This document shows positions 1 to 3,284 of a DNA stretch of 5,316 nucleotides, piece after piece. The notes beneath the pieces were generated by a model, which worked only from the letters and a program-made list of their open reading frames with translations, made no database searches and was not told the DNA's origin. The position numbers and the translations under genes were made by a program. The stretch is from Rubrobacteraceae bacterium (lineage in GTDB: Bacteria > Actinomycetota > Rubrobacteria > Rubrobacterales > Rubrobacteraceae). Numbering within the stretch: position 1 is the first letter of the stretch; the number at the start of each line of letters is the position of its first letter. Location of the stretch: contig JACCSM010000568.1 of assembly GCA_013698525.1 (NCBI GenBank), positions 1 through 5,316 of the forward strand, written 5' to 3'.

Positions 1-1356
1 CACCTGTTCACGTACCTGCCCGTGGGTGACGTCGCCTACAGGGTCAACCTGGCGAGCGCGGCCTACGGCGCTTTGGCGGTCGGGGTGGTCTTCGGGGCCG
101 GGTATCTGTTGAGCCGACGTGTCGTGGCGGCGGCGGTGGCGGCGGTGGCGTTCGGGCTCGGGGGGGCGATCTGGTCTCAGTCCGTCATCGCCGAGGTCTA
201 CACGATGAACGCGTTACTGATCTCGCTGACCCTCGTCTCCCTGCTCCTCTGGCGCGACCGCGAGCGGGACCGCTACCTGCTCCTCGCCGCCTTTCTCTGC
301 GGTCTCTGCCTCACCCACCACCTCACCAGCGGCCTCCTCCTCCCCGCGAGCCTCCTCTTCGTCGGCCTCGTAAACTGGCGCAGGCTGCTGGAGTGGCGCC
401 TGATGCTCAAAAGCGCCGGGCTCTTCTTCCTGGGGCTTACGCCTTATTTGTATCTGCCCATCCGGTCGTGGATGGACGCTCCGATGGACGCGAACAACCC
501 GTCGAACTTCGAGCGCTTCTGGTACGTGGTCAGCGGCGGGAACCTGACGGGCTCCTTCTTCGCCTACGGGCCGGCGAAGCTGCCAGAGAGGCTGCTCTTC
601 TACTGGGGCCACCTGACAGACAACCTCAACCCCATCCTCATCATGGTCGCCCTCACGGGTGCCGCGCTGATGGTCGCGCGCGACCGGCCCGTCGGCCTGC
701 TCCTCGGGTTCCTCTACCTCGGGTGGGCGTTCTACTCCATCGAGAACGCCATCCCCGACGTCAACCTGTACTTTATCCCGACCTACCTGGTCCTCTGCCT
801 CTGGACGGCCGTCGGCCTCGGCGCGCTGCTGACCGAGGTGGAGCATCTGACCTCGCGCTTCTCGCGAACGACGCGGCGGGTGGCGCTCGGCCTTCTCTGC
901 GTAGCGCTGCTCGTCATCCCGCTTATCGGGGTGCGGGAGACCTCCGCGGCCAACGACATGAGCGGGGCGAACCTGGGGAGAGAGCAGGTAGACGCGGTGG
1001 CGGAGAAGACCGCCCCGAACGCGACGATTTTGCACCACCGCAGCAGCATGTGGTATCTGGCCCTCGTCGAGAGGCGCCGCCAGGACCTGACCCTCGTTGA
1101 CCCCTATTTACACAACACAAAGGTAGAGTACGCCGACATCGTCTGGCCCGCCGACATAGACCTCGCCACGACGAATCGCCGCTACGGCACCAACGACTTC
1201 AGCGGGGTGACGTCGGCCAGGATCGCCGCCAAAAAAGGCCCCGTCTACCTCCTGACCAGCTCGTACATCCCAGAACCCGCACGCTACGAGGCCTTCGGCT
1301 TCAAAGTGGTCGAGGTCGAGAAGGACATCCTCTACAGGCTCATCCCGAAGAACTAG
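1..1356 (+). CDS. DUF2723 family membrane protein, GT-C / protein O-mannosyltransferase-like (5' end missing)
   Basis: This reading frame is open from the first base and ends at TAG 1354-1356, giving 451 visible residues. The GTG at 22 is probably not the start: the codons before it read HLFTYLP and join smoothly to a sequence typical of the inside of DUF2723 proteins, so the N-terminal part, including the family's acidic first-loop motif, lies before the window. Visible family-like features are W58-S-Q then E65-V-Y67-T-M-N, the H106-H107 pair in a membrane segment, Y149-L-Y-L-P-I-R155 followed by an N/P-rich loop at 163-170, and D253-V-N-L-Y-F-I-P260. I estimate eight or nine hydrophobic segments up to residue 311, then a soluble tail of about 140 residues, probably outside the cell. 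DUF2723 belongs with GT-C glycosyltransferases, and vertebrate TMEM260 of this family is a protein O-mannosyltransferase. Acceptor and donor here are unknown. It converges on the sulfatase gene. Confidence 0.88.
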   Translation, partial: HLFTYLPVGDVAYRVNLASAAYGALAVGVVFGAGYLLSRRVVAAAVAAVAFGLGGAIWSQSVIAEVYTMNALLISLTLVSLLLWRDRERDRYLLLAAFLCGLCLTHHLTSGLLLPASLLFVGLVNWRRLLEWRLMLKSAGLFFLGLTPYLYLPIRSWMDAPMDANNPSNFERFWYVVSGGNLTGSFFAYGPAKLPERLLFYWGHLTDNLNPILIMVALTGAALMVARDRPVGLLLGFLYLGWAFYSIENAIPDVNLYFIPTYLVLCLWTAVGLGALLTEVEHLTSRFSRTTRRVALGLLCVALLVIPLIGVRETSAANDMSGANLGREQVDAVAEKTAPNATILHHRSSMWYLALVERRRQDLTLVDPYLHNTKVEYADIVWPADIDLATTNRRYGTNDFSGVTSARIAAKKGPVYLLTSSYIPEPARYEAFGFKVVEVEKDILYRLIPKN

Positions 1357-1382
1357 GCCGCCCTCTACTCCGCTTCGGCGGC
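1357..1382. terminator. Weak hairpin at the convergent gene junction
   Basis: GCCGCC (1357-1362) can pair with GGCGGC (1377-1382) across a 14-nt loop. It spans the 8-bp gap between the stop codons of gene 1 and the sulfatase and the last sulfatase codons. It has no T-run on either strand. It is the only terminator-like structure I can find at this tail-to-tail junction, and it is weak. Confidence 0.2.
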
Positions 1383-2972
1383 GCGGCAGTCGTCGCGCTC
1401 GCACTGGCGCAGCGAGTCGAGTTGCGAGTTCAGGCGTCGGAGGAGGTCTTCTGGCGCCCTGTCGTAGAAGTTGTCCAGCTGGTAGGGGTCTTCCTTTAGG
1501 TCGTAGAGTTCGTGCTCGCCGGTCTTGTACTCGACGAAGAGGTGGTCTTTGGTCCTGAGGGCCTTGAACCAGGGGCGCCCGCACTCCTCGCTCGAGTCGG
1601 CGCTGCCGGAGGAGGTCTTACGCCAGTCCCTGGGCAACGGGTCGCCGGTGAGCAGCGGCGCCACCTGGCTCTCGTTCACGAAGGGGGGATGGGGGACGCT
1701 GTTCCTCTCGGCCACCGCCTCGATCAGGAACCTCTGTCGCCAGTCTTCTTCGGGGGTGGGGGTGTCGTCCAGCAGGGGGGCCAACGAGCGGCCGTCCACG
1801 AAGTCCGGAGGGTCCACCCCGGCAAGGTCCGCGAAGGTGGGCGCCAGGTCGTTGTTAAGCGCCGTGTGGGGAAGCTTCTTCCCCTCCGGCACGCCGGGTC
1901 CGCGCACCATCAGGGGCACCCTTATGTCCTCCTCGTAGGCCGTCCACTTGCCCGAACCCAGGCGGTGCTGGCCGAGGTGGAAGCCGTTGTCCGAGGTAAA
2001 GAAGATGTAGGTGTTGTCCAGCTCGCCGCTCTGGCGCAGCGAGTCCACGAGGTCGCCTATCATGTCGTCTACGGCCAGCATGGACTGGAGGCGCTTGCGG
2101 TGGAGCTCCTCCATGTAGGCGATCTGATCCGGGCCCAGAGGCTGGTTGTCCTGCACCCACCGGGGCTTGTCCCTGACGTCCTCTTCGTCGAAGGAGGGGG
2201 TGCGGGGAAGCTCCACGTCTTCCAGGGCGTCTTTGTGTCGGGGGGCCGGGGTGGCCGGCTGGTGGGGGGCCTTTGTGCCCAGCCACATCAGGAAGGGGCG
2301 GTCGGTGGTGAAGAAGGGCGGGTCGGCCCCGGAGGTCCGCTCGACGTAGTCAGCGGTCTTCTCCGAGAGCACGTCGGTGTCGTAGACCTCCTCGGGATCG
2401 TAGTTCACCATGTGGCCGTTCTCGTTGAGGACGTGGCTGAGGTAGTTGCCGGCCACCCCGTACCACTCGTCCCAGCCCGGCGGGACGTAGGTCTCGGCGT
2501 AACCGTTCAAGTACTTCCCGAAGAAACTCGTCCGGTAGCCGTCCTCCTGCAGCCAGGTCGCCATCGTGGAGTTCTCGTGGCCCAAAAAGCGGAATTTCTG
2601 GAAGCCGCCGCGCGGCGGCTCGTTGCTCAAGATCTGGTGGTTGTGGGTGTACTGTCCGCGCAGGATGGTGGCCCGGCTGGGACAGCACAGGGAGTTTGTC
2701 ACGAACGCGTTGTCGAAGGTCGTGCCCTTGTCTATGAGCAGCGACTTGAGGTTGGGCATGTGTTGCAGCGCACCAGGATTCAGGTCGTTTACGGCCAGAT
2801 CGTCGGTGAGGACCAGGATCACGTTCGCAGGTTTCGGCTCCTGCTTCTGGTCTTTTGCCTGCTTCCCTTCCGCGGAGGGGAAGCAGGCAGAGAGAGCGCA
2901 AGCCACGGCCACCCCGAGGAGCGTGTAGATGGTCGTTACGAGTATTCTCTTGGTCTGATCCACTACCGTCAC
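1365..2972 (-). CDS. Lipoprotein sulfatase, Cys-type, N-acetylglucosamine-6-sulfatase-like
   Basis: This complete 535-residue type I sulfatase should hydrolyse a sulfate ester on an extracellular sugar, and its length is close to the GlcNAc-6-sulfatase (GNS) group. Residues 10-30 form a signal peptide with lipobox L27-S-A-C30, so the mature enzyme should be lipid-anchored outside the membrane. T56-D57-D58 supplies metal ligands. C96-C-P-S-R100 is the sulfatase signature, and C96 should become formylglycine; the C-C-P-S-R form and the following G-Q-Y-T-H-N-H112 resemble GNS/Sulf enzymes. G152-K153, A235-P-H237, D328-N329 (metal) and G341-K342-W fit the remaining active site. The C-terminal E488-L-Y-D-L and D495-P are typical of the family. 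C524 and C529 could form a disulfide. The GTG start at 2972 has no Shine-Dalgarno sequence of its own but overlaps an upstream short ORF as GTGA; GTG at 2963 is an alternative. The natural substrate is unknown, and a separate formylglycine-generating enzyme is needed but not in view. Confidence 0.95.
   Translation of the reverse strand: MTVVDQTKRILVTTIYTLLGVAVACALSACFPSAEGKQAKDQKQEPKPANVILVLTDDLAVNDLNPGALQHMPNLKSLLIDKGTTFDNAFVTNSLCCPSRATILRGQYTHNHQILSNEPPRGGFQKFRFLGHENSTMATWLQEDGYRTSFFGKYLNGYAETYVPPGWDEWYGVAGNYLSHVLNENGHMVNYDPEEVYDTDVLSEKTADYVERTSGADPPFFTTDRPFLMWLGTKAPHQPATPAPRHKDALEDVELPRTPSFDEEDVRDKPRWVQDNQPLGPDQIAYMEELHRKRLQSMLAVDDMIGDLVDSLRQSGELDNTYIFFTSDNGFHLGQHRLGSGKWTAYEEDIRVPLMVRGPGVPEGKKLPHTALNNDLAPTFADLAGVDPPDFVDGRSLAPLLDDTPTPEEDWRQRFLIEAVAERNSVPHPPFVNESQVAPLLTGDPLPRDWRKTSSGSADSSEECGRPWFKALRTKDHLFVEYKTGEHELYDLKEDPYQLDNFYDRAPEDLLRRLNSQLDSLRQCERDDCRAAEAE
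1868..1884. repeat. Short internal hairpin in the sulfatase gene
   Basis: GGGGAAG (1868-1874) and CTTCCCC (1878-1884) form a perfect seven-pair stem with a three-base loop. It lies within the coding sequence for an E-G-K-K segment shortly after the lysine-containing active-site region. No function is apparent. Confidence 0.5.
2603..2620. repeat. 18-nt perfect palindrome within the sulfatase gene
   Basis: AGCCGCCGCGCGGCGGCT is identical to its reverse complement. It encodes the E-P-P-R-G-G segment around sulfatase residues 118-123, just after the active-site signature. Repeated use of CCG and GGC codons makes such symmetry easier in G+C-rich genes, so it may be coincidental. Confidence 0.85.
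2856..2889. repeat. 34-nt near-perfect palindrome within the sulfatase gene
   Basis: The arms TGCCTGCTTCCC and GGGAAGCAGGCA flank a centre built on CCGCGG. Sixteen of seventeen base pairs are symmetric; the single exception (2868 T opposite 2877 G) is a G-U wobble in plus-strand RNA but a C-A mismatch in the sulfatase mRNA. It covers sulfatase codons 28-39, including lipobox C30, and both strands translate to ACFPSAEGKQA in the symmetric frames. As RNA it would form a long stem with a tetraloop. No T-run follows on either strand, so it is not an ordinary terminator. Confidence 0.9.
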
Positions 2973-3016
2973 GCCCGCATTGTTGGACGGCGCCCCGAGG
3001 AGCGCCGTTCGGACAT
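2969..3016 (-). CDS. Possible upstream leader ORF coupled to the sulfatase (15 codons)
   Basis: On the minus strand, ATG 3016-3014 opens a 15-codon ORF (MSERRSSGRRPTMRA) whose TGA (2971-2969) overlaps the sulfatase GTG as the tetranucleotide GTGA. Such overlaps commonly couple translation of two genes, and the sulfatase start has no Shine-Dalgarno sequence of its own. Against it, the only SD-like sequence (GAAGG) directly abuts the ATG, which is poor spacing, and the peptide is tiny. A 9-bp hairpin (2985-3010) lies inside this ORF, so ribosome passage would alter leader folding. This is an inference from arrangement alone. Confidence 0.22.
   Translation of the reverse strand: MSERRSSGRRPTMRA
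2985..3010. promoter_or_regulatory. Hairpin in the sulfatase leader
   Basis: GGACGGCGC (2985-2993) pairs with GCGCCGTTC (3002-3010) around an 8-nt loop. This gives a nine-pair stem including one G-T pair that becomes a C-A mismatch in minus-strand RNA. It ends 13 nt upstream of the sulfatase GTG and lies within the candidate leader ORF. There is no T-run after it, so a role in translation control or as a binding site is more likely than termination. Confidence 0.45.
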
Positions 3017-3023
3017 CCTTCAG

Positions 3024-3076
3024 CTATACCCTCGAGAGGGTCCGTGAAAGCATCTACTAGTCGCTCGACCCTCCTC
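3024..3076 (-). promoter_or_regulatory. Isolated strong Shine-Dalgarno sequence followed by a nine-codon ORF
   Basis: Reading the minus strand, GAGGAGGG (3076-3069) matches the 16S anti-Shine-Dalgarno sequence very well. No start codon is found at the normal distance. The first ATG (3053-3051) is 15 nt away and opens a nine-codon ORF, MLSRTLSRV, that ends at TAG 3026-3024. This ORF is in the same frame as the sulfatase, so the TAG also closes that frame upstream of the sulfatase start. It could be a leader peptide, the remnant of an older start, or chance. Confidence 0.25.
3028..3041. promoter_or_regulatory. Short dyad in the divergent leader
   Basis: ACCCTC (3028-3033) and GAGGGT (3036-3041) are perfect inverted repeats separated by two bases. 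The site lies between the candidate sulfatase promoter and the sulfatase start and could be an operator half-site pair, though no regulator gene is in the window to support this. Confidence 0.3.
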
Positions 3077-3099
3077 GTGTGTGTTTCCTCTAGGTTAAG

Positions 3100-3108
3100 T
3101 GTTATACA
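3100..3108 (+). promoter_or_regulatory. Candidate extended -10 promoter for the membrane protein
   Basis: The sequence TGTTATACA fits an extended -10 element: TG (3100-3101), one base, then TATACA (3103-3108, close to TATAAT). No good -35 box lies at the expected distance (around 3080-3086), which is tolerated by extended -10 promoters. RNA would start near 3115, just before ATG 3117, and leave either a leaderless short ORF or a leader of about 160 nt before TTG 3274. It overlaps the minus-strand -10 box base for base. Confidence 0.4.
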
Positions 3109-3129
3109 TTCCCGCGATGAGCGAGTCCA
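3101..3129 (-). promoter_or_regulatory. Candidate sigma70-type promoter for the sulfatase
   Basis: On the minus strand TGGACT (3129-3124, four of six to TTGACA) is followed after exactly 17 nt by TATAAC (3106-3101, five of six to TATAAT). It points toward the sulfatase, would start RNA near 3094 and leave a leader of about 120 nt containing the Shine-Dalgarno-like octamer, two short ORFs and two dyads. In this G+C-rich sequence an A/T-rich hexamer at the right spacing is uncommon. Confidence 0.5.
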
Positions 3130-3284
3130 CTTCCAGAAGGCCGGTGCGGCGCACGGAACCGGGACGAGAGCGGGCCCCCGGCGTTCCCGGAGGCCGGTCG
3201 GAGGCTTGTTCGACGCTCCTGTCGGACCCCGATACGAACGGGGCGCCACGGATCGGCTCTTGTGGAGCAGCGTTTGACCTCTGA
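3117..3284 (+). CDS. Possible leaderless small ORF, 55 codons
   Basis: ATG 3117 begins a 55-codon ORF ending at TGA 3282-3284. It overlaps the TTG start of the membrane protein by 11 nt in another frame, an arrangement compatible with translational coupling. No Shine-Dalgarno sequence precedes the ATG, but a -10-like box (TATACA 3103-3108, or TACATT 3105-3110) lies 6-8 nt upstream, the spacing seen for leaderless genes, which are frequent in actinobacteria. The product begins MSESTSRRPVRRTEPGRER and is rich in Arg, Ser, Gly and Pro, with no membrane segment and two cysteines near positions 30 and 49; it looks disordered and I recognise no family. Its codon third positions are only moderately G/C-rich and do not clearly favour this frame over the others. 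It may simply be the 5' leader of the membrane protein mRNA. Confidence 0.25.
   Translation: MSESTSRRPVRRTEPGRERAPGVPGGRSEACSTLLSDPDTNGAPRIGSCGAAFDL
3264..3267 (+). promoter_or_regulatory. Ribosome binding site that fixes the TTG 3274 start
   Basis: GGAG lies 6 nt upstream of TTG 3274, the best-placed Shine-Dalgarno match in the region. GTG 3262, the other in-frame candidate, overlaps this site and has no purine-rich sequence at the proper distance. The choice therefore favours a rare TTG start over GTG. Confidence 0.6.

Larger units (their letters stand above)
2973..3273. other. Divergent intergenic region between the sulfatase and the membrane protein
   Basis: This 301-bp stretch separates two divergent genes. 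From left to right it holds the leader hairpin, a 6+6 dyad, a Shine-Dalgarno-like octamer on the minus strand, an A/T-richer island near 3091-3110 with opposed -10 boxes, and the 55-codon ORF. The stretch 3130-3260 shows no repeat, RNA gene or recognisable site apart from that ORF. I see no tRNA, CRISPR or insertion sequence here. Confidence 0.7.

Noticed and set aside
22..24. GTG 22 as the start of the DUF2723 gene
   Set aside because: The preceding codons continue the family-like sequence and the frame is open to the window edge. A start here would remove the conserved N-terminal loop.
127..149. GCG/GTG-rich tandem-like repeat in gene 1
   Set aside because: It encodes an Ala/Val membrane segment. 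The repeat follows from codon choice rather than a separate element.
214..1038. A 274-codon open frame on the minus strand within gene 1
   Set aside because: Its Glu/Arg/Gln-rich translation mirrors membrane-segment codons of the DUF2723 gene, with no domain and no start signal.
2856..2889. The long palindrome as an intrinsic terminator
   Set aside because: No T-run follows on either strand, and it lies near the 5' end of the sulfatase coding sequence.
1512..3047. A 511-codon open frame on the plus strand opposite the sulfatase
   Set aside because: It is antisense to a gene with a complete catalytic signature. Its composition (long Val/Gly/Leu/Arg runs, no recognisable domain) is what high G+C content produces on the opposite strand.
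2350..3249. A 299-codon minus-strand frame covering the intergenic region and the sulfatase 5' part
   Set aside because: It is out of frame with the sulfatase and translates to Arg/Pro/Gly-rich sequence with no motif. It crosses both candidate promoters.
3262..3264. GTG 3262 as the start of the membrane protein
   Set aside because: It has no Shine-Dalgarno sequence and overlaps the GGAG that serves TTG 3274. Only four residues would be added.
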